A stretch of 64,000 bases of DNA from Desulfosarcina sp. Lineage in GTDB: Bacteria > Desulfobacterota > Desulfobacteria > Desulfobacterales > Desulfosarcinaceae. This document shows, piece by piece, positions 24,324 through 36,577 of this stretch (positions are counted from its first letter, which is position 1; each line of letters opens with the position of its first letter). The stretch covers positions 30,170-94,169 of the forward strand of contig JABZFO010000186.1 of assembly GCA_014237405.1 (NCBI GenBank), written 5' to 3'. Below the pieces are notes generated by a model that saw only the letters and a program-made list of their open reading frames with translations, was not told the DNA's origin and did no database searches. The position numbers and the translations under genes were made by a program.

Positions 24324-26339
24324 TTATGCGAGCTCGAACTGTATGGAAAATCGCAGGACCTGTCGGTCATCCAGGAACTGAAGGCGCTTGTTTTTCATAA
24401 CGGGTTTTTTAAACAGCGGTGACGATTCCATGGTGAGCATGTAGCTCGCCAGATCTGTTTCGAATCGGATCTGGTCTCCGGTGACGATCCCTTCGATCAC
24501 CATGATCGGCACTGTTTTTTTTCTCGACTTCTCCGAAGGTGCACCCATATCGGCACTCAAAGAGATCAACTGAATATTGGCCGGGGTGAGTTGGCTGACT
24601 TCTGCCATGACGGCGGAGCTGTAATAGCGCTGGCCGAGGGTGGTCACAAGGGATCGTTTCTGGTTCGCCTTGGCATAGAGCGCCATGACCAGATTCTGGG
24701 TCAGCGGCACATTGAATGAGTCCCGTTTTTGGGTCAGCCTGGCCACCTCGGCCGACTTGGCGGCGATACGGTTTTCCTGCCATAAAAAACCGCATAACAG
24801 CAAGGCCAGAAAACCGATGCTGGCAGCTGAAATGCCAATTCGGATTTGGCGCGCCCGGTTCCTTCTCTCCCGATGTCGATAGGTGAAAAGGAAATTTGGG
24901 GTCAGGTCGTTTGAGGAAAGGCCGATTCCGATGGCCGGTACGAAACTCTCTTTTATCGCCGGAAAGTCAGGCACAGTAACCTTCTGCGTAAAGGGATGCG
25001 GCTGCGGAAACGGGTTCAGAACATTGACGGGCACTCCCAATTGAGATCCGATGTGGGAGATGATTGCGGGGCTGGCCGTCACCTTCCCGGAGATGAGGAT
25101 TTCACTGACGCCGGATCGCTTGAAATGCATGGAAAAGTGGGCGATGGTACGTTCCACCTGCTTGACAAGCCGTTTGATGGCGGGCAGGATGGTCTGGAAG
25201 ATATCGATCGATTTCCCATCTTCCGGCAGTATGGCTGCGTCGGTGGCGCTGTCGGCACCCAAAAACCGGTAAAAGTCGTCCTGGGCGGCGGCATAATGAG
25301 CATCCTGCTCATCGGGCGATTCCCCGTCGCGATCCTCCATGGCCAGTGCCGGCGACGAGTCGTTTTGCAATGGTTTCCGATACTGCTCGGCGATAGCATC
25401 AATCATGCTGTGAATGCCGGCCTTGATCCCCCGTGACAGGATCAGGTCTCCGTTGGCGTATATGGTGATGCGTGACCAGTCTCTGCCAATAAACAAGCAA
25501 CAGGTATCCTGCCCCGTTTCTTGAACAATACCGGTCTTCAACAGGTTTTGAATGGCAAAGGGGACAATCGAAATGCCGGTGAGAGGAAAGCCGGCCCTGG
25601 TGAAGAGCCGTTTCAGGGCTTCGGTTTCGGCAATGGGAATGGTAAAGGTCATCACCTGGGTTTTGGTCATGCCATTTTCATTTACATCGCCCAATATCCT
25701 GAAATCCAGCAGCATCTCCTTGTCGCTGAAAGAGACCTCCTTTGAAAAGGTCCAGAACACCGCGTTGGGAATCTGCTTTTTCGGAAGTTTGGGAATGCGG
25801 ATGCATCGAGTTTCCACCGCTGCCGATGCCACGCAGCACCAGATCTCGTAACGTTTCAGGCCAGTGCAGAATCGGGACAAAATGCCAGCCAATGCCTTGG
25901 CCAGGCTCGGGGTATCGAATGTTTCGGCCGGCTCAATGGCAATAATATCGTAGTCCAGAAGTTCAAAGGATTTGTCCGAGATCCGGCTGATTTTGGCGAT
26001 CTTGATATCGCTGATGCCGATTTCAACCCCAATCCCGATGGATTTCTGGAAGGTCAGGGCATTGAACAGCGCAGGCTTTTGCGACGGTGCGGCAGGTGCG
26101 GTTTCATTGGTGGTGGAAGGGGATGAGGCGTTGCCACGGATCAAATCCAGCAGTTTTTCAGTGGAAGAGATCTCGTGCTTTCGTGCCAATTCAGTGCTCC
26201 GTATCGATGTGGCGGTTGTCGGATGAAAACGTACAGCAGATGCCTTCGGATCCCGTGCCTTTTCATGCAAGGGGATGCGCAACGCCGGTAACACGTTCAA
26301 ACGGTTACCGTTTTGAACTATTTCAGCGGTGTTTGTCAA
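24324..26339 (-). CDS. PilM-PilN fusion protein
   Basis: A 671-residue protein joining two normally separate pilus components. Residues about 95-470 form an actin-like PilM/GspL ATPase fold (SIGIGVEIGISDIKIAKI; CCLFIGRDWSRITIYANGD; EILISGKVTASPAIISHIGS). A basic stretch and one transmembrane helix (about 498-518) lead into a PilN-like periplasmic part. GspL has the same topology, so a GspL-like ancestry is possible. The annotated TTG start is weak; GTG 26303 is an alternative, and an imperfect palindrome (GTTCAAAACGGTAACCG with TTGAAC, about 26295-26318) lies near it. First gene of the operon. Confidence 0.78.
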   Translation of the reverse strand: MTNTAEIVQNGNRLNVLPALRIPLHEKARDPKASAVRFHPTTATSIRSTELARKHEISSTEKLLDLIRGNASSPSTTNETAPAAPSQKPALFNALTFQKSIGIGVEIGISDIKIAKISRISDKSFELLDYDIIAIEPAETFDTPSLAKALAGILSRFCTGLKRYEIWCCVASAAVETRCIRIPKLPKKQIPNAVFWTFSKEVSFSDKEMLLDFRILGDVNENGMTKTQVMTFTIPIAETEALKRLFTRAGFPLTGISIVPFAIQNLLKTGIVQETGQDTCCLFIGRDWSRITIYANGDLILSRGIKAGIHSMIDAIAEQYRKPLQNDSSPALAMEDRDGESPDEQDAHYAAAQDDFYRFLGADSATDAAILPEDGKSIDIFQTILPAIKRLVKQVERTIAHFSMHFKRSGVSEILISGKVTASPAIISHIGSQLGVPVNVLNPFPQPHPFTQKVTVPDFPAIKESFVPAIGIGLSSNDLTPNFLFTYRHRERRNRARQIRIGISAASIGFLALLLCGFLWQENRIAAKSAEVARLTQKRDSFNVPLTQNLVMALYAKANQKRSLVTTLGQRYYSSAVMAEVSQLTPANIQLISLSADMGAPSEKSRKKTVPIMVIEGIVTGDQIRFETDLASYMLTMESSPLFKKPVMKNKRLQFLDDRQVLRFSIQFELA

Positions 26340-26554
26340 GACTTAAAAGCCGGTGGCATGGGGCTTATCATTTTTTTATTATTGGATATTTTCCGAATAG
26401 ATGGGGACGTTCAGGTCAGAGTTGAAACCTGTTTATCCGGCGGTTCAATCTTGAAAAGTCCATCAAATGGTGCATTAAGTCTTGAAAAAAAGTGACCCGC
26501 ATTTTATTTTCACCGCAACCGGTGCCCATTAAATTCCTTTCTGGAGAGCTGTCG

Positions 26555-27405
26555 ATGAAGATGCCCAACCGTTCCGTCCGCCTAACCGACCATATGATGC
26601 TGATCGGTTTTTCTCTGGCGTTGGTCTACTGGATCCTCGACTCTATTTTATCCATTTTTACCAGCTACGACAACTTATTCGACAATACACCATCAATGAA
26701 CGGAAAAAAGCGGAAGCCAAGCTCGAACGTGATGCCGCCACCCGTGAACGCTTTCAGCGGTTGCTCTCACCGGATCTTGCCGAACGGGTCGTTTCCGGCG
26801 AACTGAAGGTTGAAAAGGGGGGGAAAGACAGTGTGGCAACGGTCCTTTTTGTGGACATCCGAGGTTTTACCACCATGAGTGAGAATAACCGGGCCTCCGA
26901 AGTACTTCGACTGCTCAACGAGTACTACGAAGTGCTGGTGGAAGTGGTGTTTCGCCATGAAGGCACAGTGGATAAATTCATCGGCGATGAGATGATGGTA
27001 ATCTGGGGGGCTCCGGTCGTTCACGACGACGACCCCCACCGGGCCGTGATGGCCGCCCTGGACATGAAGGTGGCACTTGCCGAATTCAACCGTAAAATCC
27101 TTAACACGGGCCGAACGGAGATCCGGGTAGGCATCGGCATCAACACCGGTAATCTCATGGCGGGATATATCGGTTCTTCTCACACCATGAGCTACTCGGT
27201 CATTGGCGATACCGTCAATACGGCCTCCCGGTTATGCTCCTCGGCACAGCCCGATCAGATTTTAATTTCCGAGAATACGTGGATACGGGTCAAAGACCGG
27301 TTTGACTCCACCCCATTGGGTAAGGTTCAGGCCAAGGGCAAATTCAAACCCGTCAACGCCTTCGCAGTCACCGGCAAAAAACTGCCTGCCGATGGGTCTG
27401 GTTAG
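26555..27405 (+). pseudogene. Class III adenylate cyclase, frameshifted between membrane and catalytic parts
   Basis: ATG 26555 (GGAG upstream) begins a membrane segment (MLIGFSLALVYWILDSILS). At about 26660-26672 the frame changes; the other frame reads QYTINERKKAEAKLERDA and then a complete class III cyclase domain to 27405: metal-binding FVDIRGFT and GDEMMVIWG, adenine-selecting lysine in DKFIGDEM and aspartate in IGDTVNTASRL with the transition-state N and R. A further transmembrane stretch expected at the junction is missing. The catalytic domain alone could be translated from TTG 26761, giving a soluble cyclase. A cNMP-binding-like protein is encoded at 36.6 kb. Confidence 0.72.
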
Positions 27406-27439
27406 AGGCAGTAGGTTCTGCCGGAATAAGTCCGATAAA

Positions 27440-27575
27440 GAACCCAGAAGTCAGAATCAAGAATCCAGAATAAGGGTTTCGTCTTCAGCTCAGTTAAAAA
27501 AAATATTAAATTTGCCGGAGCGAAGCGACATCCGAGTTCTTCTATTGTATGAAACTTCAATACCCGTAATTAAAC
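27440..27575. repeat. Degenerate F-type repeat remnant
   Basis: Contains AACCCAGAAGTCAGAATC, AAGAATCCAGAATAAG and scattered GAAGCGAC segments resembling repeats seen elsewhere in the window (for example near 7726). No gene is visible in 27406-27834; the last 130 bp before ispF show only a short GC-rich leader. Confidence 0.4.
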
Positions 27576-27577
27576 AG

Positions 27578-27700
27578 CTGAACGCCCAACATCGAACATC
27601 CAACGTCGAACGTCGAATAAGGTATTCTATCCTTTTCATAAATCGGTGAAGCGTAGCGACCTCATCATTCGATGTTCAACGTTCGATGTTCGATGTTCAA
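27578..27700. repeat. C-family inverted-repeat element, full copy
   Basis: About 123 bp. Arms are built from reiterated TCGAACATC/GTCGAACGTCGAA units at the left and the complement TTCGATGTTCAACGTTCGA at the right, enclosing a core (ATAAGGTATTCTATCC, then GAAGCGTAGCGACCTC). A second, half copy with the same core in the other orientation is at 40137-40226. Confidence 0.7.
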
Positions 27701-27834
27701 TTTTTAATCAAGACCACAGCTCAGCGTTCCGGGAATATGGGTTCATTTCCGATGCCAGGTGTGGCTTTACGGCGAACGCCAAGTGTGCTATGCGTTCTGC
27801 TCTCACAGCGGCGCGAAACGAGACATAACTCTTT

Positions 27835-28329
27835 ATGACACGCATCGGTTTGGGATATGATATTCATCGCCTGGTGCCCGGCAGAAAACTGGTGCTGGGC
27901 GGGGAAAGCATCCCTTTTGACAAGGGGCTGCTGGGGCATTCAGACGCCGATGTTCTGGTGCATGCTGTCTGCGACGCCCTTTTGGGTGCGGTGGGAATGG
28001 GGGACATCGGCGAACATTTCCCCGATACCGATCCCCAGTACCGTGGTATCTACAGCATCGACCTGTTGAAAACAGTCTACCGCTTGGTAAAAGAACTCGG
28101 GTTTGCACTGGTCAACATGGATGCCACCGTGTTTGCACAAGCGCCCCGAATGTCGCCTTACAAAGCACGGATGGCGATCCGAATGGCCGACAGCATGTCC
28201 GTGGATCACCGGATGATCAACATCAAGGCTACCACCACCGAAGGCCTCGGGATCATCGGCAAGGGAGACGGCATTGCCGCCATGTGTGTCGTCCTGCTTC
28301 AATCCACAACGCCGGAATTCGGCAAATAA
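27835..28329 (+). CDS. ispF: 2-C-methyl-D-erythritol 2,4-cyclodiphosphate synthase
   Basis: A 164-residue complete IspF. Metal ligands are visible in GYDIHRL (Asp 8, His 10) and GHSDADVLVHAV (His near 42), followed by GDIGEHFPDTDP and the C-terminal TTTEGLGIIGKGDGIAA segment. It converts CDP-methylerythritol 2-phosphate to the cyclic diphosphate in the MEP isoprenoid pathway, the same pathway as dxs at 54-55.7 kb. The gene is followed after 24 bp by cysS, a common order in Desulfobacterota. No strong ribosome binding site before ATG 27835. Confidence 0.96.
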   Translation: MTRIGLGYDIHRLVPGRKLVLGGESIPFDKGLLGHSDADVLVHAVCDALLGAVGMGDIGEHFPDTDPQYRGIYSIDLLKTVYRLVKELGFALVNMDATVFAQAPRMSPYKARMAIRMADSMSVDHRMINIKATTTEGLGIIGKGDGIAAMCVVLLQSTTPEFGK

Positions 28330-28353
28330 CCCATCGTGCGAGGGTCTTTACAG

Positions 28354-29790
28354 ATGGCTATGCGTATCTACAACACACTGACGAAATCAAAAGAGACATT
28401 TAAACCGGTGGCGCCCGGTCAAGTCAAGATGTATGTTTGCGGCCCCACCGTCTACGACTTCTGCCACGTGGGTCATGCCCGCTCGGTGGTGGTGTTTGAC
28501 GTGGTGGTTCGTTACCTTCGGGCCATGGATTATCAGGTCACCTACGTCCGCAATTTCACGGATGTGGATGATAAAATCATCAAACGGGCCAACGAGGTGG
28601 GCATGGATGCGCGCCGGCTGGCCGAAAAATACATCGGCGAGTTCCACCGTGACATGGACGCGCTGAATGTGATGCGGGCCGACCAGGAACCGAAGGTCAC
28701 TGATCACATCGACGACATTATCAATATCGTGAAGACACTGTTGGACAAAAAAGTCGGCTACCTGGCCGACGGTGATGTGTTTTATTCGGTGGAGACCTTC
28801 AAGGAATACGGGAAACTATCCGGCCGGAAACTGGCGGATATGGTGGCCGGCAGCCGGGTCGAGATCAACGTAAATAAACGTAACCCCTTTGATTTCGTTC
28901 TGTGGAAAGCCGCCAAACCGGGTGAACCGTCATGGCCGAGCCCTTGGGGCGAGGGGCGGCCGGGATGGCATATCGAATGTTCGGCAATGAGCAGGCGCTT
29001 TCTCGGTGAGACCTTCGATATCCACGGCGGCGGCAAGGACCTGATCTTTCCCCACCACGAAAATGAGATCGCCCAATCCGAAGCCGCCCACGGTAAAACC
29101 TTTGCCCGCTACTGGATGCACAACGGGTTCGTGAACATCGACAACGAGAAAATGTCCAAATCCTTGAATAATTTTCTGATGATCAAGGATATCCTGAAAT
29201 CCTACCATCCCGAGACCGTCAGGCTTTTCCTGCTCTCCAGCCATTACCGCAGCCCCATCGATTTTTCGGACCGGAATCTGAAAGAGTCGGAAAAAGCGCT
29301 GGACAAAATTTATGGAGTGGTTAAACGGCTGGACCAGGAAGCCGGAATCGCCGACGCAGACGATACTTCGCCTACCGGCGCCAACTGGCGGGCCTTTTGC
29401 GAATCCATGGACGATGATTTCAACACGGCCAGAGGAGTCGGGATACTCTTTAACCTGGTAAAAGAGACCAATCGGATATTGGACGACGGCAAAACGTCAC
29501 CGCAGTCGAGCGGCGAGTTGACGACCCTGACCACCGACCTGATGCGGATGGGCAATATCCTGGGGATTCTCCAACAGCCGTGGCAGGCCTTCTTCGAGGA
29601 ACGGGCTAAAAGCCGGCTCCAGGATATGGCCATCTCTCCCGAAACCATCGACGAGCTGGTGGCTGAACGGACTGCTGCCCGCAAAAACAAGGAATGGAAA
29701 CGGGCAGACGAGATCAGGGATCAGCTGGAAAAAGCCGGAATCACCCTCGAGGACAAAGCCGACGGCACCCACTGGAAAGTGGCAACCTAA
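28354..29790 (+). CDS. cysS: Cysteinyl-tRNA synthetase
   Basis: A 478-residue class I aminoacyl-tRNA synthetase charging tRNA-Cys. The zinc cysteine in YVCGPTVYDFCHVGHA (with the HIGH-equivalent HVGHA), the DVDDKII segment, WHIECSAMS, the GGGKDLIFPHHENE zinc site and KMSKSLNN near residue 266 are all present, followed by the DALR-like anticodon-binding region. ATG 28354 gives the family N-terminus (RIYNTLTKSKE); a GTG 18 bp earlier is less likely. The stop lies 6 bp from uvrB, so ispF-cysS-uvrB form one operon. Confidence 0.96.
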   Translation: MAMRIYNTLTKSKETFKPVAPGQVKMYVCGPTVYDFCHVGHARSVVVFDVVVRYLRAMDYQVTYVRNFTDVDDKIIKRANEVGMDARRLAEKYIGEFHRDMDALNVMRADQEPKVTDHIDDIINIVKTLLDKKVGYLADGDVFYSVETFKEYGKLSGRKLADMVAGSRVEINVNKRNPFDFVLWKAAKPGEPSWPSPWGEGRPGWHIECSAMSRRFLGETFDIHGGGKDLIFPHHENEIAQSEAAHGKTFARYWMHNGFVNIDNEKMSKSLNNFLMIKDILKSYHPETVRLFLLSSHYRSPIDFSDRNLKESEKALDKIYGVVKRLDQEAGIADADDTSPTGANWRAFCESMDDDFNTARGVGILFNLVKETNRILDDGKTSPQSSGELTTLTTDLMRMGNILGILQQPWQAFFEERAKSRLQDMAISPETIDELVAERTAARKNKEWKRADEIRDQLEKAGITLEDKADGTHWKVAT

Positions 29791-29796
29791 TTCCAC

Positions 29797-31708
29797 ATGT
29801 CGTCATTTAAGCTCGTATCGGATTTTACACCCTGCGGAGATCAGCCTCCGGCCATCGATACGATCTCGAAAAAGATTCTCGACGGCACAAAAAGCCAGGT
29901 ACTGTTGGGGGTTACCGGTTCCGGTAAAACCTTCACGATGGCCAACATCATTGCCCGAGTCAATCGCCCGTCGCTGATCCTGGCGCCCAACAAAACCCTG
30001 GCCGCCCAGCTCTACAACGAGTTTCGCCACCTGTTCCCGGAAAATGCCGTCGAGTATTTTGTCAGCTACTACGACTATTACCAGCCGGAAGCCTACCTTC
30101 CCACCACGGACACCTACATCCAGAAGGATTCTTCAATCAACGAGTTGATCGATAAAATGCGCCATTCGGCCACCCGCAACGTGCTGTCACGGACCGATGT
30201 GGTGGTGGTGGCCAGCGTGTCCTGTATTTTCGGCCTGGGTGCGCCTGAAGATTACCTGTCCATGCGTATCGATATCGCAGCCGGTATGGATCTGCCCCGG
30301 GAGCGGCTGCTCTATCAGTTGGTGTCCATCCACTACCAGCGAAACGATATGGATTTCCACCGTGGCGTTTTTCGAGTGCGGGGGGACCGGGTGGAGATCT
30401 TTCCCGCCTACGAAGAGGACATGGCGGTTCGCATCGATTTTTTCGGGGACGAAATCGAGAATATCTTCGAGTTCGATCCGCTGAAGGGGACCACCCTCAG
30501 ACGTGTGGACAAGGTCACCCTGTTTCCGGCCAGCCACTACGTTACCCGCAAAACGACTCTCGATCGGGCCACCAAGACCATTGTCCGGGAACTGAAAGAT
30601 CGAGTAGATTTTTTCCGCAATGAAAACAGGCTCATTGAAGCTCAGCGTATCGAAGAGCGCACGCTCTTCGATTTGGAAATGATTCAGGAGATTGGTTACT
30701 GCAACGGCATTGAGAACTATTCCCGTCACCTCACCGGCCGCCTGGCCGGCCAGCCGCCGCCCACGCTGCTGGATTATTTTCCCAAGGATTTCCTCATTTT
30801 CGTGGATGAAAGCCATATCGCCGTATCCCAGATTCGAGCCATGTATAAAGGGGACCGTTCCCGCAAGGAGACCTTGGTCAACTATGGTTTCCGGCTACCG
30901 TCGGCCCTGGACAACCGGCCGCTGAAGTTCGAGGAGTGGTCCAAACGTATCCACCGGATCGTCTATGTATCAGCCACCCCGGCGGAGTATGAACTGACAG
31001 CCTCCAAAGGCCGGGTCGTCGAGCAGATTGTCCGGCCCACCGGCCTCATCGACCCGGTGGTACATGTGCGGGGCGCCCGCAATCAGGTGGATGACCTGTA
31101 TGGGGAAATTCGGAATCGGCAGCAGCGCGGGGAACGAATTCTGGTGACCACCCTGACCAAACGGATGGCCGAAGACCTCACCGAATATTATACGGACCTG
31201 GGGCTGGCCGTGCGTTATCTGCATTCTGACATTCCAACCATGGAACGTATGGACATCATTAGGGATCTGCGAGTGGGTAAGTTCGATGCGCTGATCGGTA
31301 TCAATCTACTGCGGGAGGGACTTGATATCCCCGAGGTATCCCTGGTGGCCATTCTGGATGCGGACAAAGAGGGTTTTCTGCGATCCACGCGTTCACTGGT
31401 TCAAACCTTCGGCCGTGCGGCCAGAAACATCAATGGCACCGTTGTCCTTTATGCCGACAAGGTTACCGCCTCAATGAAACAGGCGATGGAAGAAACCGAC
31501 CGGCGGCGAGCCATCCAGCAGCAATACAACGAAACCCACCGCATCACCCCGCGAACCGTTCACAAGACCATTACGGATATCTTCGACACGGCCTATGAAT
31601 CGCCGGAAACCGAACCGATGCAGGTCCAAGGATTTGGCCTTTGAAAAGGCCGCCCGGATCCGGGACCGGATCAAGGCGCTTCGAAAACGTCTGTTGTTCG
31701 AGTCCTGA
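29797..31708 (+). CDS. uvrB: UvrB excinuclease subunit with out-of-frame UVR tail
   Basis: DNA damage-recognition helicase of nucleotide excision repair. Walker A GVTGSGKT, the beta-hairpin [14 protein letters not shown] (FVDESHIA), SATPAEYE and the helicase VI region QTFGRAARN are intact, so the 615-codon frame (stop at 31642-31644) retains the motor. The C-terminal UVR domain, which contacts UvrC, is displaced: after EPMQ the frame ends with VQGFGL, while [17 protein letters not shown] is readable in another frame up to a stop at 31706-31708. About 20 linker residues also seem missing. As written, the product would lack the UvrC-docking helix pair. Confidence 0.88.
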
Positions 31709-31783
31709 TCCCAGACCGATTCCCTGCTTAAGAATGGTGGGTCTTCCATGGAGGATCATCTTTAAAAAAGTTAGCCTGATCCA

Positions 31784-31830
31784 GAGGGTTCAAGGGGTCA
31801 AGGATTCGAGGATTCAAGTGATATACTGAA
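31784..31830. repeat. D-family repeat, half copy
   Basis: GGGTTCAAGGGGTCAAGGATT followed by CGAGGATTCAAGTGATAT. The same motif forms an inverted pair at 50630-50932. It lies in the 185-bp gap between uvrB and uvrC; nothing else is visible in that gap. Confidence 0.6.
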
Positions 31831-31917
31831 TATCTTCATGGCGTTACAAAATTCAACACAGGCACTTTGCCGTGTGCTTAAAGATCTGTTTATTTGGCAA
31901 ATCATCCGGAGACAGCG

Positions 31918-34511
<2,594 letters not shown>

Positions 34512-34565
34512 TTAATGGGTTAATATGCCGATTTTTTGAAATGAGTTGAAGGAGTAAAGAAAGAT

Positions 34566-34593
34566 TTGATAACATACCCCCGATCAATGTCAA
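34566..34593 (-). promoter_or_regulatory. Sigma-70 type promoter of mdh
   Basis: On the minus strand TTGACA (34588-34593), a 16-bp spacer and TATCAA (34566-34571), about 75 bp upstream of the mdh start. The rest of 34494-34825 contains no gene; the far side presumably carries the promoter of the next operon, not recognised. Confidence 0.55.
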
Positions 34594-34825
34594 TATGTTT
34601 GTTTTTTAAGAAGTTAGTTCTCAAAGATTGACAATAAAAGGGCAAACAGGATAAAACACCAACTGTGACAAAAAACTAGGTTCATTGTGAATCATTTCAC
34701 TCCTAATTCGGTGAAGCCGGAAAACGGAAAAACAGATCAACCCGGTTTTCAGCCGATCGCCAGTCCCGACACGAGGGGGGGCGGCATAACCACTGTTCGA
34801 TTGTCAGCGAAACACAGGATCGTGA

Positions 34826-35743
34826 ATGGATATCAACCTGCAAATCAAATCCCTGCTGAGTGAAGCCGAACTGTACCGCTCTCAGGGGCTATTTTCTGAA
34901 GCAAAAGATAAGTATCATGCAGCGTCGGCAATGATCCATAAGATCGACAGGCTGAAAAACAAAGATAGCCTCCTAAAGGCCATTTCAGGAAAAATTCAAT
35001 CACTTGAAGAAAAGACAGCAAAGGTGGAGACCGGCCCCGGCTCGCCTGAATTATCAAAAAAAGGACAGAACCTGATTAAAAGTCTGTTTGGTGAAAACGA
35101 CATGCAACAAGCCGTTGCCTTGGCAAAATTCGGTCAATTTGAACGGGCCATCGTCGAATTGACAGCGCTGCTGAAAGACGACGTCTACCGGGTGGATGCA
35201 GGCAAGAATATTATCCGATGCAAGATGGCCATCGCTTCTGTGGACGATGCCATCGATCAATACAATCAATGGTATTCCGGAGACCTATTCACCGTCAGCC
35301 AGCTGGAGACGATCAGGACCTATCTTCAACCGATCTTAGACAAGAAAGGCATCGATAAACCCCTGCCCGTTCCAGTGAACGAAAGGGCTGAACTCAATGC
35401 CACCGCCGATTCCGGCGGCATTGAGTTCAGCATGCCCGAACCCGAAGAAGAGATCCTGGATATCTCCTCCATCGGCATTACGTTTACCAGCGGCTCCCAG
35501 AAGGGAAAAATGGTGGAGTTTGATGTCAATTTTCAGTCCGGCAAAATGTTGAGTCTGATCATTTCAAAAAATGACAAGGGGTTGATCGATGATTTGAAAG
35601 ATGGCGACGAATTGGAAGAGATTCAGTTTTACTCACCCATTGCCATGTTCAAAGGGATGGCCGTCATTGCCAGCAAAACCCAGATCAAAACCGGACCGAA
35701 GCAGGGCGACTTTTGCCTTGATTTAAAAATTACCAGCACTTGA
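34826..35743 (+). CDS. Unknown protein with helical repeats, linked to MglA-like GTPase
   Basis: A 305-residue soluble protein not recognised as a named family. Residues 1-70 are helical with a TPR-like pattern (SLLSEAELYRSQGLFSEAKD), residues 85-170 contain further TPR-like helices (AVALAKFGQFERAIVELTAL), and the C-terminal 90 residues are a beta-rich domain (ISSIGITFTSG, IEFSMPEPEEE, FYSPIAMFKGMAVIASKT). AGGA precedes the ATG. It stands first in the series leading to the MglA-like GTPase, DUF4388/cNMP and PilZ genes, so a scaffold or effector in that signalling unit is plausible. No signal peptide or membrane helix. Confidence 0.6.
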   Translation: MDINLQIKSLLSEAELYRSQGLFSEAKDKYHAASAMIHKIDRLKNKDSLLKAISGKIQSLEEKTAKVETGPGSPELSKKGQNLIKSLFGENDMQQAVALAKFGQFERAIVELTALLKDDVYRVDAGKNIIRCKMAIASVDDAIDQYNQWYSGDLFTVSQLETIRTYLQPILDKKGIDKPLPVPVNERAELNATADSGGIEFSMPEPEEEILDISSIGITFTSGSQKGKMVEFDVNFQSGKMLSLIISKNDKGLIDDLKDGDELEEIQFYSPIAMFKGMAVIASKTQIKTGPKQGDFCLDLKITST

Positions 35744-35819
35744 CGATTTGTGAATGCGGCACCCCCGTTTTTGAACGTTTGATACCGTGTCGCTGCTAAA
35801 GGTTTCCAGCGATCCTATA

Positions 35820-35916
35820 GGCTTCAAGATAATGTTTTTGGGAAGGCCAGAGGGAGAAGGCTGTATTGTAATACGCCGACGACCGATAACGCACCCAAAA
35901 ACTTTATCTTAAAGTC
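35820..35916. repeat. Solitary inverted-repeat element upstream of the MglA-like gene
   Basis: A 23-bp left arm (35820-35842, starting GGCTTCAAGATAATG) and right arm (35894-35916, ending TTTATCTTAAAGTC) pair at about 19 of 23 positions, enclosing 51 bp. It occupies half of the 204-bp gap before the GTPase gene. Either a small non-autonomous element or a leader hairpin; no second copy was noticed in the window. Confidence 0.5.
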
Positions 35917-35947
35917 TACATCATTACATAAGCTAAGGATATTCTTA

Positions 35948-36562
35948 ATGGCCATTTTCAACCTGAAGAAAAGGGAAATCGAGTGTAAGATCGTATACTA
36001 TGGGCCGGGCCGGTGCGGCAAGACGACGAATCTCGAATACATTTTCAAGTCATATAAGAAGCAGGTGACCGGCGAGATGGTATCGATCAACACAGAAGGT
36101 GACCGGACCCTGTTTTTCGACTTTCTTCCCATGGGGCTAGGGAAGATCAAAGACTGCGATATCAGGGTGCAGTTGTACACCGTGCCTGGTCAGATCAAGT
36201 ACAGTTCGACGCGAAAGCTGGTTCTCAGAGGGGTGGATGGTATCGTCTTCGTGGCGGATTCACTGGAAGTGCGCCGTCAAAAGAATATGATTTCGCTCAA
36301 AGACCTTCAAACCAACCTCAAGGAATATGGCAAAAGCATATTCAAGATTCCCCTGGTCATCCAGCACAACAAAAGAGACCTTGCGGATGAGGGCATTCCG
36401 CTCATGACCATCGAACAGATGGAACGGGACCTGAACCGGCAACTGAAAGTGCCCTCTTTTCCAGGAAGTGCCGTGAAAGGCACCGGGGTGGGGGTGACAC
36501 TGAAGGCATGTCTGATGGAAACACTGAAATCATTGCAAAGAGAATTCAAGTGGGCAAAATAG
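35948..36562 (+). CDS. mglA: MglA-like small Ras-family GTPase
   Basis: A 204-residue GTPase of the bacterial MglA group. P-loop GPGRCGKTT near residues 19-27, switch II region with TVPGQIKY in place of DxxGQ (typical of MglA), and the guanine-specificity motif NKRD near 140 are present. In Myxococcus MglA sets cell polarity for gliding and type IV pili together with MglB. No roadblock-type MglB is encoded next door. The next genes, 9 bp and then overlapping, are a DUF4388/cNMP protein and a PilZ protein, so the GTPase probably works with nucleotide second-messenger readers. A pilus locus is present at 8-26 kb. Confidence 0.9.
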   Translation: MAIFNLKKREIECKIVYYGPGRCGKTTNLEYIFKSYKKQVTGEMVSINTEGDRTLFFDFLPMGLGKIKDCDIRVQLYTVPGQIKYSSTRKLVLRGVDGIVFVADSLEVRRQKNMISLKDLQTNLKEYGKSIFKIPLVIQHNKRDLADEGIPLMTIEQMERDLNRQLKVPSFPGSAVKGTGVGVTLKACLMETLKSLQREFKWAK

Positions 36563-36577
36563 GGGCCGGTCTTGCCG

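Noticed and set aside
27578..27700. Repeated TCGAACATC units suggesting a CRISPR array
   Set aside because: Units are about 9-10 bp, degenerate, without unique spacers and arranged as an inverted pair; no cas gene is present.
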